From Actinomycetota bacterium (GTDB taxonomy: Bacteria; Actinomycetota; Acidimicrobiia; Acidimicrobiales; Poriferisodaliceae), in contig PCCJ01000070.1 in the NCBI GenBank assembly GCA_002731665.1, forward strand, positions 1 through 13,873: DNA of 13,873 bases, given 5' to 3'. The translations under genes and the position numbers were made by a program. The stretch's first letter is position 1. The number at the start of each line of letters is the position of its first letter. This document shows positions 1-5,907 of the stretch, piece after piece. The notes beneath the pieces are model-generated. The model was not told the DNA's origin. It made no database searches and saw nothing but the letters and a program-made list of their open reading frames with translations.

Positions 1-2
1 CA

Positions 3-107
3 GCTTCTGTTAATGCTTTCTCGGACCCCGATCAGCAAGCACTCATGGCTAAGAACAACGCGCAACCCGTCGGTCGGGTCATCACTCAGGTTCTAACAAG
101 CAGCTGA
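3..107 (+). CDS. C-terminal end of an unidentified protein (partial, 5' end outside window)
   Basis: Read from base 3, this frame stays open for 34 codons and ends with TGA at 105-107. The peptide has ordinary protein composition: it begins ASVNAFSDPDQQALMAKNN and continues with a PVGR segment and a VITQVL helix-like tail. The other two frames read less like protein, and the hairpin at 160-194 follows closely, as expected after the end of a gene. I do not recognise the family from these 34 residues, so no function is given. It runs toward the rhodopsin gene, so the two are convergent. Confidence 0.5.
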   Translation, partial: ASVNAFSDPDQQALMAKNNAQPVGRVITQVLTSS

Positions 108-159
108 AATAGTGATTCGCTAATTGGGGTTTAGCTGAAGCTGAAGGAGTTCCTCAATC

Positions 160-194
160 GTCTGGCCGGAGAGAGCAGACCCTTCCGGCCAGAC
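160..194. terminator. Perfect 10-bp stem-loop between convergent genes
   Basis: GTCTGGCCGG (160-169) and CCGGCCAGAC (185-194) are exact reverse complements separated by a 15-base loop. The stem is GC-rich and lies between the plus-strand gene ending at 107 and the minus-strand rhodopsin ending at 254, so it can serve as a terminator for both. There is no strong T-run on either side, so termination is inferred from position and stem strength, not from a classic intrinsic signal. Confidence 0.6.
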
Positions 195-253
195 TATGAG
201 ACTCTTGCTTCGGTTTGGTGGGTGCAAAGAAATTGAATCGCCTTCTTCTAGCG

Positions 254-967
254 CTAATTATCTGAAGCTGATCGTGCTTTTGCAATCCCGATGATCATTA
301 GGCCGTATAGGGCCTTTGCCGTTATATCGGCAAAGGTGTAACCGACTTGTCGTAAGGTTTCGAGAGTTCCAGAGTTCGCATCGAAGACCGGGAACAAGTA
401 GGCGAGCGGATAAACCATCCATGTCCCTAATAAGACGATGGTCGCATTCTTGATGGCTTTAGCAACCGCTGGTGTTTCCCGCAGGGCTGCCGCCTTTAGT
501 TGGCCGTACAACGTCCATAAAATAAATACGAACGGAGCCATAGCAAGGAACCAGAACAACCATTTTGTTCCAGTGCTGCTTGACACTTCGCCGGGGTAAC
601 CAAGTCCAATCATCAGGACTGTTGCCGGTAATAAAGACGTCATCAATTTTTTGCGAAGTTCGGCACTTACTCCGAGCACAATCAAAAGTTCGATTATTAA
701 CAGTGGGACTGTTATCAGCCAGTCTGCATATCGGTAACCCTCATTCATTTTCATTTCGCCGAAATCTGACCAAATTCGGAAGTAGTGATAGCCAGCTATG
801 CCGACGACGACTGCAGAAACTGCGACGGCTGATCGGTACTGGTCTTTGACGGCTTTGAGTTGGGTGAGAAAATAAACGAATGCGCCGAACATGACGGCAG
901 TGCCAAAAGAAAGCACGTTATAAACCAGAGTGAACTGATTTTCGCTGAGTAAATCAATGGGATTCAT
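254..967 (-). CDS. Light-driven proton-pumping rhodopsin (actinobacterial/xanthorhodopsin-like type)
   Basis: Seven-helix retinal protein of the inner membrane that should pump protons outward in light. Helix C has R79, D82 (counterion/acceptor), T86 and E93 (donor), the D-T-E set of outward proton pumps. L90 at the proteorhodopsin-105 tuning position predicts green absorption. Helix B carries H61, matching the histidine that pairs with the counterion. Helix F has W183, Y186 and P187. Helix G has D214 and K218, the Schiff-base lysine. The YPGE segment (124-127) is typical of actinorhodopsin and xanthorhodopsin relatives. In helix E, W139 appears to occupy the site that is glycine in carotenoid-antenna pumps. 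The length of 237 residues is normal and complete. The ATG has a good AGGAG site. No retinal- or carotenoid-synthesis genes are in the window. Confidence 0.95.
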   Translation of the reverse strand: MNPIDLLSENQFTLVYNVLSFGTAVMFGAFVYFLTQLKAVKDQYRSAVAVSAVVVGIAGYHYFRIWSDFGEMKMNEGYRYADWLITVPLLIIELLIVLGVSAELRKKLMTSLLPATVLMIGLGYPGEVSSSTGTKWLFWFLAMAPFVFILWTLYGQLKAAALRETPAVAKAIKNATIVLLGTWMVYPLAYLFPVFDANSGTLETLRQVGYTFADITAKALYGLMIIGIAKARSASDN

Positions 968-973
968 GAAGGG

Positions 974-978
974 CTCCT
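974..978 (-). promoter_or_regulatory. Ribosome-binding site of the rhodopsin gene
   Basis: On the minus strand AGGAG lies 6 bases before the rhodopsin ATG (965-967). It is the clearest Shine-Dalgarno site in the window and fixes the rhodopsin start. Many neighbouring genes lack one and appear to be leaderless. Confidence 0.75.
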
Positions 979-1366
979 AATACTTCGCCGTGTGGAAAAG
1001 GCTAATAGCGTTTGGGTAGCAGCCGGTCGAATTTTTTGGCTTTACTTCTAGGATTTTGTAATCAACGTTCGTAGCTTTAAGGCTGCGGTGATGCTTCTAA
1101 TCCTTTCAGATGGGCGAAGTTTCGCGTGCCGTGTCATGAAGTTCTAATATTTTGTCAACTCGCGTGAGAGTCTAAATCGTTTGTGGCTATATGAGTATGA
1201 GCGAAGACGCTCCGGCCACAAGTCTCCCCCCGTCTTTACATAGCGATAGGTAGTAATCCGCTGCAAGACGGTACCTGCTCATCCCCAAACTCAATCGAAT
1301 AGCATAAAGAAGAGATGCGGCTTAGCTCGACGCGGGAGCGACGTATGAATCAACCTCTGCTAGAAC
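979..1366. other. Gene-free divergent region between rhodopsin and the 60-aa membrane protein
   Basis: About 390 bases without a credible gene. It must hold the rhodopsin promoter, since the ribosome-binding site at 974-978 implies a leader. A minus-strand TTGACA is present at 1153-1158, but I see no matching -10 box at 16-18 bases, so I do not call that promoter. A short GCGAA/TTCGC inverted repeat occurs near 1114-1125. No repeats or tRNA-like folds were seen. Confidence 0.4.
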
Positions 1367-1372
1367 TAAAAT
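1367..1372 (+). promoter_or_regulatory. -10 element TAAAAT for a leaderless start
   Basis: TAAAAT ends 6 bases before the ATG at 1379, the spacing expected when transcription begins at the start codon. There is no Shine-Dalgarno sequence upstream. This supports ATG 1379 over the in-frame GTG at 1373, which would lie inside the promoter-to-start spacer. Confidence 0.5.
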
Positions 1373-1378
1373 GTGTGT

Positions 1379-1561
1379 ATGGAAGAGAGTGACCGCAACA
1401 CGATAATCAACTTCAGGTACGTTGGCGCGCTTTTAATGGTCGTAGCACTGATCTTGTCTTTTATTGCGGAGAAGTCGCCACTGCCTCAGGGCATCATCTT
1501 TTTCATGGGTCTTAGTGGATTCGTTCTTATGGCCATTAACAACTTTAAAGGCGCACGCTGA
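1379..1561 (+). CDS. Small membrane protein with two transmembrane helices
   Basis: A 60-residue protein starting MEESDRNTIINFRYVG. Numbered from that methionine, two hydrophobic segments stand out: about residues 15-31 (YVGALLMVVALILSFIA) and 38-54 (GIIFFMGLSGFVLMAI). A short EKSPLPQ loop joins them and the C-terminus is basic (NNFKGAR). The acidic N-terminus and basic tail suggest a helical hairpin with a cytoplasmic tail. I do not recognise the family. Start ATG 1379 is chosen because of the TAAAAT box 6 bases upstream; GTG 1373 is the alternative. A stem-loop follows at 1575-1595. Composition and hydrophobic pattern argue for a real gene, but there is no homology-based proof. Confidence 0.6.
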   Translation: MEESDRNTIINFRYVGALLMVVALILSFIAEKSPLPQGIIFFMGLSGFVLMAINNFKGAR

Positions 1562-1574
1562 AGTATGTAAAAGC

Positions 1575-1595
1575 CGGGAGTCACGACTCCTCCCG
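1575..1595 (+). terminator. Stem-loop after the small membrane protein gene
   Basis: CGGGAG (1575-1580) pairs with CTCCCG (1590-1595). An alternative inner pairing is GGAGTC (1577-1582) with GACTCC (1585-1590). It starts 13 bases after the stop codon at 1559-1561. The trailing T-run is weak, so this is a probable rather than certain terminator. Confidence 0.5.
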
Positions 1596-1871
1596 TTGTC
1601 TAAGGCATGTTGGTGGGTCAACATAGATAGAGTAATTGTTGCGGGCTCTTTAGCGTCCGCAAACAAAAGCTCAAGTCAGATCCCTGGATCATCTTGTTTA
1701 GACAAGACTGTTGTGCTGTTCGTTGACTTAGAAGCATCTGTGGGGCACCGGAGATTTAGCAATCTATTTTTGCGTTCTCTGAAGGTTCCTAGAACTGGGG
1801 ACTAGTAGTGGTGAGCCCATCTAATAGCCCAAACTTGAAAGTCTTTGTCGAAGACAGTTAATGAAATAGAA
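1596..1871. other. Gene-free stretch between the convergent 60-aa gene and the P450
   Basis: No credible gene. Small inverted repeats are visible: CTTGT/ACAAG near 1693-1706 and GTCTT/AAGAC near 1842-1856, the latter just beyond the P450 stop. Their stems are only 5 bp, so I do not call them terminators. The longer open frame crossing this region on the plus strand overlaps the 60-aa gene out of frame and looks like chance. Confidence 0.4.
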
Positions 1872-3059
1872 CTATGCAAACTTTATTCGCAGCGGCTGAG
1901 CTATCGAAGCAATAACCGTGCCTTCGATTGGAGGAACTGGTGCAAGGGGGATCAAACTTTCAGATCTGTCTAAAATAGCTTCCAAAATCACTCTTGCCTC
2001 GAGTCGAGCTAAATGAGCGCCAAGGCAATGATGGAGCCCCCAGCCGAAACTTAGATGAGGGTTTGATTCTCTAGAAAAATCAATAATGCCAGGATTTTCG
2101 AAGACTAACGGGTCATGATTTGCGGCCTCAACGCACAACAAAACGTTTTCATTTGCGGCGAGTTTTTGACCATAACGCGTGTGAGTTTTCGCAACTTTTC
2201 GGTACATGCTTCGAGTTGGACCAATAACTCTGAATAATTCTTCGACGGCCGTCTCAATATTTGCAGAGCGAAGGAGCGGAAGTAGATGCGGGTCGTGAGT
2301 AAGCAGACCTAGAGTGTTCATTAAGAAAGAGCTAGTGGTTTCGTGGCCTGCAAACAGGATGAGTGTGCAGGCTCCCACCAATTCTAAATCTGATAGTTCT
2401 GTGCCGGCACCATCAACTAACGCCGTCAAAAGAGTTCCTGATGGATGTTCTCGCTCGCGACCGATAAGCGCACCAAAAAAGTCCTGAAACTGGCTAGCGG
2501 CATCCATGGCGAGTTCAGGTGGGGTTAAATGAGGATCGGTCGCAAAAACAATTGTCGCTAAGTCATCAGACCAACGACAAAATTTGTCTAAGTCCCCGGA
2601 ATCTACGCCCAAAAGATTAGCAATAATTAACGCAGGTAACGGACCGGCAAGATCTCGCCGAACATCAATTTCATCAGGCAACGCAGCTACAGTTTTGCTC
2701 ACAACATCAGTTACCATTTTTTCAAGGGTCAGCACTTTTCTCGGAGTGAAAACATGCCTCATCGGGTCACGCAAGTGAGTATGGATAGGCGGATCGCGAA
2801 ATATCATCCACCCACTAAGAAGCTCCACCACTCGCTGAAAAGCACTAGGACGGTTTGCTGCCACTCTTTCTAGCGGCGTCACTCGATCTGTTGATAGGAG
2901 CGTTCCGTCTCTGAAAGCTTCGCTGAGCTCCAAATGATTTAATATCACCCATGACCTGTGGGCCTCGCTCCATTGGATTGGGCCATCTGGCCTATATTTT
3001 GCCCAATAGGCATCAGGATTTGCGACAGAAGCTGGATCGTTTAAGTTGATGCCGTTCAT
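1872..3059 (-). CDS. Cytochrome P450 monooxygenase
   Basis: Soluble bacterial P450 of 395 residues, the usual length, which inserts one oxygen atom from O2 into an organic substrate using electrons from a ferredoxin and reductase. Visible in order: the B'/C region DPPIHTHLR (89-97); I-helix oxygen-activation motif AGHETT (237-242); K-helix ExxR (E274-R277); the ANHDP segment (313-317); and the heme loop FGWGLHHCLGAHLAR (338-352), with C345 as the axial thiolate. All essential residues are present, so it should be active. The substrate cannot be read from sequence. No ferredoxin or reductase gene is adjacent. A loose TAAGTT lies 8 bases before the ATG and there is no Shine-Dalgarno site. It is transcribed alone and lies among catabolism-type genes, so degradation or detoxification is as likely as biosynthesis. 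Confidence 0.95.
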   Translation of the reverse strand: MNGINLNDPASVANPDAYWAKYRPDGPIQWSEAHRSWVILNHLELSEAFRDGTLLSTDRVTPLERVAANRPSAFQRVVELLSGWMIFRDPPIHTHLRDPMRHVFTPRKVLTLEKMVTDVVSKTVAALPDEIDVRRDLAGPLPALIIANLLGVDSGDLDKFCRWSDDLATIVFATDPHLTPPELAMDAASQFQDFFGALIGREREHPSGTLLTALVDGAGTELSDLELVGACTLILFAGHETTSSFLMNTLGLLTHDPHLLPLLRSANIETAVEELFRVIGPTRSMYRKVAKTHTRYGQKLAANENVLLCVEAANHDPLVFENPGIIDFSRESNPHLSFGWGLHHCLGAHLARLEARVILEAILDRSESLIPLAPVPPIEGTVIASIAQPLRIKFA

Positions 3060-3067
3060 TAGGCTCT

Positions 3068-3073
3068 AACTTA
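3068..3073 (-). promoter_or_regulatory. Weak -10 candidate (TAAGTT) before the P450
   Basis: On the minus strand TAAGTT ends 8 bases before the P450 ATG (3057-3059). It fits the TAnnnT pattern seen upstream of other genes here, but the spacing is slightly long, so support is weak. No ribosome-binding site is present. Confidence 0.3.
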
Positions 3074-3178
3074 GTAGATATGCAGTCGTTGGAATAGAAA
3101 TCTAAGGACCGTAGGTGCGAGTCAGGTCAAATGATGCAGTCGGTTGTTACTCAAACTAGAAGAAGCGAAGCTACCCGC

Positions 3179-3577
3179 TCACGAGCGATTCAGAAGATTA
3201 AATATTTTCGTGAAGTCATTTTTCGCTGATAACAGCTGGTCTGCGGATACAACTTGTGACCAATTGTCGCCTGTTTTTTTTAGTATGGCTGGTAATGATT
3301 CCACAGCATTCAGTTGTTCTGCAGATGCTTCGTTGCGGTGAATCATGGTGAGATTAAGACCGCTATCACGACAAGATGTTCGCCATGCGTTTCTACCAAA
3401 CGGGTTCCAACCATGAGTTATTTCGCACAAAGAGCATGATGACTTTCGTGACACCTTCATCAGAGCGTAAGTTAGCTCGCCGCGAAGACCACTATCTGCA
3501 TTGTAGATTCCGACGAATTCAACCATTCTTTTCGTAAATCGTACCGATGTTGCCGATGAGAAATTGCCAGTTTTCAT
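3179..3577 (-). CDS. Conserved hypothetical protein with a CxxCxxxH motif
   Basis: A 132-residue protein. It opens its conserved part with VGIYNADSGLRGELTY (22-37), followed by C48-S-L-C51-E-I-T-H55, then a variable middle and a second half (about 93-130) resembling LP-x-IL and a helical tail. I know this pattern, an N-terminal VYNADGG-type segment followed by CALCDITH, from uncharacterised actinobacterial proteins, but know no established function. CxxC plus His could bind a metal or act as a redox pair; C69 is a possible third ligand. The core family seems to begin near residue 18 (MVEF), so ATG at 3524-3526 is an alternative start. The longer start is listed because TACAAT lies 10 bases upstream of it. 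A plus-strand frame over the same bases is judged spurious. Confidence 0.7.
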   Translation of the reverse strand: MKTGNFSSATSVRFTKRMVEFVGIYNADSGLRGELTYALMKVSRKSSCSLCEITHGWNPFGRNAWRTSCRDSGLNLTMIHRNEASAEQLNAVESLPAILKKTGDNWSQVVSADQLLSAKNDFTKIFNLLNRS

Positions 3578-3587
3578 TATGAAAGGG

Positions 3588-3593
3588 ATTGTA
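3588..3593 (-). promoter_or_regulatory. -10 element TACAAT for the CxxCxxxH protein
   Basis: Minus-strand TACAAT, one mismatch from TATAAT, ends 10 bases before the ATG at 3575-3577. This would give a leader of only a few bases. No convincing -35 is visible. Confidence 0.4.
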
Positions 3594-3634
3594 GTAGCGG
3601 ATTGTTGAGATCTTTATTCTGGTTCTTTGGAGAT

Positions 3635-3816
3635 GTTAGTGTTACGGCCTTGGATCACTTATCTTAGATTCTGAGAACCGAAGCTGTTGAGGCCGCCGGT
3701 GGGTCTATTGCCGAAGGTAAGCGTATACCCGCAGAGAAGCCATGATCCTCTTTCTTCAAGGGATCAGGCGGCACTTAGGTATTTGGGAGATCGACGCCAG
3801 TATCGGTAAGGCCTGC
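3635..3816 (+). pseudogene. Decayed VOC/glyoxalase-family gene (C-terminal remnant)
   Basis: Conceptual translation gives a recognisable VOC C-terminal domain broken by lesions. From 3635 it reads VSVTALDHLS, stop TAG (3665-3667), ILRTEAVEAAGGSIAEGK, RIPAEKP, stop TGA (3743-3745, where VOC proteins have Trp), SSFFKGSGG. The frame then shifts by -1 near 3770-3775 to LGIWEIDASIGKA (3775-3813). Normal relatives read roughly VDDID..VEAAGG....IPG.GW...FKDPDGN..GIWE. Two in-frame stops, a frameshift and a damaged DPDG segment mean it cannot make a working protein. I could not find the N-terminal half. It differs in sequence from the intact VOC gene at 4693-5094, so it is not a recent duplicate of it. 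Confidence 0.65.
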
Positions 3817-4089
3817 GGAGTCCAGCCACGAAGAATTGCTCATGGGGCGAAGGTACCCACACGAGGGGCCTCTAAAGTGCGTTCCTAGAATCAAGGTGTG
3901 ATCGTCGCAGCATCGCTCGGCGAAATGCCGGCGCATGGAAACTGCAGTCGACTTATCGATATCAGGTTTACCAAAGCAATAAGGGAATTCGAATTAAACG
4001 GGATGATGACAGACGCCTGTTATACGAGTTGCTAAGTAGTAACCAGAGTTTTTTCGAGCTATTCATCTCGGCTAAACGAAAGTATTAAG
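3817..4089. other. Gene-free stretch between the VOC remnant and the cupin
   Basis: Nothing supportable is seen. A 45-codon open frame starting GTG at 3898 and ending TAA at 4033-4035 exists, but it has no recognised motif or start signal. Together with the remnant to its left this looks like decaying sequence. Confidence 0.35.
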
Positions 4090-4137
4090 CGGACCCAGAG
4101 CCTAAAATTGCAAAATTGTCTCTCTGAAGGGGGTCCG
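4090..4137 (+). repeat. Inverted repeat upstream of the cupin gene
   Basis: CGGACCC (4090-4096) and GGGTCCG (4131-4137) are exact reverse complements. An inner AGAG (4097-4100) can pair with CTCT (4120-4123), extending the stem around an AT-rich loop. It ends 17 bases before the cupin ATG. If the cupin uses the TAGAAT box at 4143-4148, the structure lies upstream of the transcript and would be an operator-like palindrome or an upstream terminator. If transcription starts earlier it could be a leader structure. Confidence 0.4.
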
Positions 4138-4142
4138 TGGCT

Positions 4143-4148
4143 TAGAAT
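4143..4148 (+). promoter_or_regulatory. -10 element TAGAAT for a leaderless cupin transcript
   Basis: TAGAAT ends exactly 6 bases before the ATG at 4155. No Shine-Dalgarno sequence lies at a working distance. The same TAGAAT hexamer is found 7 bases before the VOC gene at 5094. Confidence 0.5.
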
Positions 4149-4154
4149 CACGTC

Positions 4155-4424
4155 ATGACTGAAGATGACTTTCGCGAACTGCTGACGAGTCAAGGCTTTG
4201 ACGAGCCCAGTGAGTATAGCTATTCGGCGGGTTACTCAACCGAACTGCACACCCACGAGTTTGGTGCTCAACTCCTGGTCCTCGAAGGCGAATTCATCCT
4301 GGAACTTGATGATGGCAAGCACATCTTCAAAGCCGGCGAGACCTGTCAGGTGTCGTCGGGCACAGTGCACGCTGAGCACACGGGCGAAGTCTTTGCTCGC
4401 ACACTCGTCGGCCGCACGCATTAA
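4155..4424 (+). CDS. Small single-domain cupin protein
   Basis: An 89-residue cupin_2 fold protein. Cupin motif 1 is seen as G26-x5-H32-T-H34-x4-Q39 with G45, and motif 2 as G61-x5-S67-x-G69-xx-H72. H32, H34 and H72 would hold the metal; the usual glutamate ligand is Q39 and the usual motif-2 proline is S67. The closest look-alikes I recall are short actinobacterial cupins of unknown role with a HTHDF-type motif and an LVGR ending, which matches the C-terminus here. The function could be a metal-dependent enzyme or a small-molecule binding protein; the sequence does not decide. It is somewhat richer in G+C than its surroundings (36 of 60 bases at 4321-4380), which may hint at separate origin. 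Monocistronic, with intergenic DNA on both sides. Confidence 0.85.
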   Translation: MTEDDFRELLTSQGFDEPSEYSYSAGYSTELHTHEFGAQLLVLEGEFILELDDGKHIFKAGETCQVSSGTVHAEHTGEVFARTLVGRTH

Positions 4425-4630
4425 CACCCAGAACTCTGCAGAACAATGGCCTAGTGTTTGGGACGCTTAGCTGCACTTGACGAGTTTAAAATATCTACGG
4501 TAGTCGCATCTGAGTACTGCGCTTTGCGCGTAGTTCTGTTAAAAAAGTTGAGATTAATAGGTTCCCAAAAATGCGGATATAGATACATCTAAGATAGGAA
4601 GCTTGCGGTCGCAGTCTTTGAGAACGCATA

Positions 4631-4653
4631 GCTAAGAATCACGAGATCTTAGC
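4631..4653 (-). terminator. Stem-loop downstream of the VOC gene
   Basis: GCTAAGA (4631-4637) and TCTTAGC (4647-4653) are exact reverse complements with a 9-base loop. It lies about 40 bases past the VOC stop codon and between the convergent cupin and VOC genes. No T-run follows, so the terminator role rests on position. Confidence 0.45.
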
Positions 4654-4692
4654 CAAGTAATTACTAGCAGGCTCGATTTAAACAAATGGCGC

Positions 4693-5094
4693 TTAGCTGC
4701 GTGTAAAGAAAGCTTGAAGACCTGGTTCCATTTTTGGTATGTCAATTTGAAATAGCTCAAGTAACACATTGTCTGGTGCTGGGCACATGATGTAGCGCCA
4801 GTTGTCGAACTCGCGAATGCCCGATCTGAATTTAACGTCATTTTGAGTTAGGCGTTCATGCAGACCTATTAAGTCATCAGTTTGAATGCCGATGTGGTGG
4901 TAGGTGCCAGATAACTCGCCTCGAGGCTCTTGGTCATAGATGTTGAGGCGGCCTCGCCCAATATTCATAAAAATATTTCGGGCACCGCCAAAGTCGCCGT
5001 CGTAGGCTACCGAGCCACCAAGGTTTTTGCAGTACCATTCAACAGTGGCGTCTATGTCGCTGGCAAAGATGTGAACGTGATGAAGGTCTTCCAT
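4693..5094 (-). CDS. VOC superfamily protein (glyoxalase/bleomycin resistance/dioxygenase fold)
   Basis: A 133-residue protein with the paired beta-alpha-beta-beta-beta modules of the vicinal oxygen chelate fold. Module 1 begins LHHVHIFASDIDATVEWY (4-21), with H6 in the usual metal position. Module 2 begins with YHHIGIQTDDL (65-75), with H67 as ligand, and ends NVLLELFQ (109-116), with E113 as ligand. The second ligand of module 1 is not obvious to me. Members are lyases, isomerases, epimerases, extradiol dioxygenases or resistance proteins, so the reaction cannot be named. TAGAAT lies 7 bases before the ATG and there is no ribosome-binding site, which suggests leaderless translation. It sits between the cupin and the DUF3237 gene and may belong to the same catabolic patch. 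Confidence 0.9.
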   Translation of the reverse strand: MEDLHHVHIFASDIDATVEWYCKNLGGSVAYDGDFGGARNIFMNIGRGRLNIYDQEPRGELSGTYHHIGIQTDDLIGLHERLTQNDVKFRSGIREFDNWRYIMCPAPDNVLLELFQIDIPKMEPGLQAFFTRS

Positions 5095-5101
5095 AAAAAT
5101 A

Positions 5102-5107
5102 ATTCTA
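5102..5107 (-). promoter_or_regulatory. -10 element TAGAAT for a leaderless VOC transcript
   Basis: Minus-strand TAGAAT ends 7 bases before the ATG at 5092-5094. The spacer is AT-rich and has no Shine-Dalgarno sequence. No good -35 box is seen 16-18 bases further upstream. Confidence 0.5.
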
Positions 5108-5426
5108 GGCCCCAGATATGGGCAAATGCTTTGGCCTTAAGCGCGATCTAAAATGAGAATAATCGGGCGCTACGCCCAATGTTCTTTCTTAGGTTTGTTC
5201 AAATTGGAGTATTACTTACGTCAAAAGAGCGGAATTAAATTGAGCCGTGTTAAGCGATGGCTTTCTAAGTATCTCAAGATGAGCAGCGACCAGCATCAGA
5301 ATAGACCCTGCCGAGGAGCTATTCGACGCCCATTGCGTCGCAGCGGAGTGTCTGTATCTCAGTTAAGAGAAAATGATCCCAGTTTCGGGTCAACCGAACC
5401 AGGTGTTTGTATGGGAAACTAGAGGC
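5108..5426. other. Divergent gene-free region between VOC and DUF3237 genes
   Basis: About 320 bases that should contain the start signals of the DUF3237 gene. An 89-codon open frame (5153-5422) crosses it, but its translation is rich in Arg, Ser and Cys without recognisable motifs. In another frame DPAEELFDAHCVAAECLYLS precedes a TAA near 5360 and could be a scrap of a former gene. That is too short to name. Confidence 0.35.
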
Positions 5427-5849
5427 ATGACAAAAGAGACCCTTGATGTAGAACACTTATTTACCTTGAACTTAGATGTGTCCGATGGGGCTCGTGTCGT
5501 GAAGAACGGCCCTCAAGGAACCCGACTTGTTGCAAGCGTAGGCGGAGGAACCTTTTCCGGCGTGCGACTCAATGGGACGGTAGTTCCACCCGGCGGAGAT
5601 TGGGTGACTAGTCGTAACAACAAAACAATGCAGTTAGATGTGCGGCTCTTGTTGATTACCGATGATGACGTCCCGATTCTCATGCAATATAAGGGAATCG
5701 GCAATCTTGAGACAGGAACCGTTACGTCCGCTCCCCAGTTCGAGACTGGCGGTGAACGTTATCTCTGGCTTAATGATGTGCAGGCGATCGGAAAGGGAAC
5801 TCTCGGTTCCGATGGTGGCGTTAGCTACGAAATTTATTCAGTTATGTAA
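5427..5849 (+). CDS. DUF3237 (UPF0311) family protein
   Basis: A 140-residue protein recognised by the family pattern LDVEHLFTLNLDV near the N-terminus (6-18), the GGTFSGVRLNGTVVPPGGDW block (39-58), and the C-terminal FETGGERYLWLNDVQAIGKG block (105-124). The fold is predicted to be a soluble beta-barrel; no reaction is firmly established for the family. It often occurs beside genes for breakdown of aromatic or xenobiotic compounds, as here (inference from context). The frame is open from ATG 5373, but the family normally begins just before the EHLFTL strand, so ATG 5427 is chosen. The only ribosome-binding signal is an AGAGG that is very close (5421-5425). It converges on the MFS gene, with 58 bases between stop codons. 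Confidence 0.85.
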   Translation: MTKETLDVEHLFTLNLDVSDGARVVKNGPQGTRLVASVGGGTFSGVRLNGTVVPPGGDWVTSRNNKTMQLDVRLLLITDDDVPILMQYKGIGNLETGTVTSAPQFETGGERYLWLNDVQAIGKGTLGSDGGVSYEIYSVM

Positions 5850-5907
5850 GACCACTATCGGTTGATCAGCCTCTGGGCGTTCTGGTGACTAGTTCGAAAG
5901 CAAAAAT

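Noticed and set aside
1153..1158. Minus-strand TTGACA as the -35 box of the rhodopsin promoter
   Set aside because: No acceptable -10 box at 16-18 bases, so the hexamer alone is not enough.
1464..1805. A 113-codon open frame on the plus strand
   Set aside because: It overlaps the 60-aa membrane protein out of frame, has no recognisable motif, and is rich in Ser, Arg, Leu and Val in a way typical of a chance frame.
3144..3341. A 65-codon plus-strand open frame opposite the CxxCxxxH gene
   Set aside because: The minus-strand frame has family-like motifs; this one has none and is its shadow.
3898..4035. A 45-codon frame beginning with GTG in the gap before the cupin
   Set aside because: No recognised family, no start signal and decayed surroundings; cannot be supported as a gene.
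5153..5422. An 89-codon plus-strand open frame upstream of the DUF3237 gene
   Set aside because: No motif, unusual composition and no ribosome-binding or leaderless signal. Kept only as part of the intergenic description.
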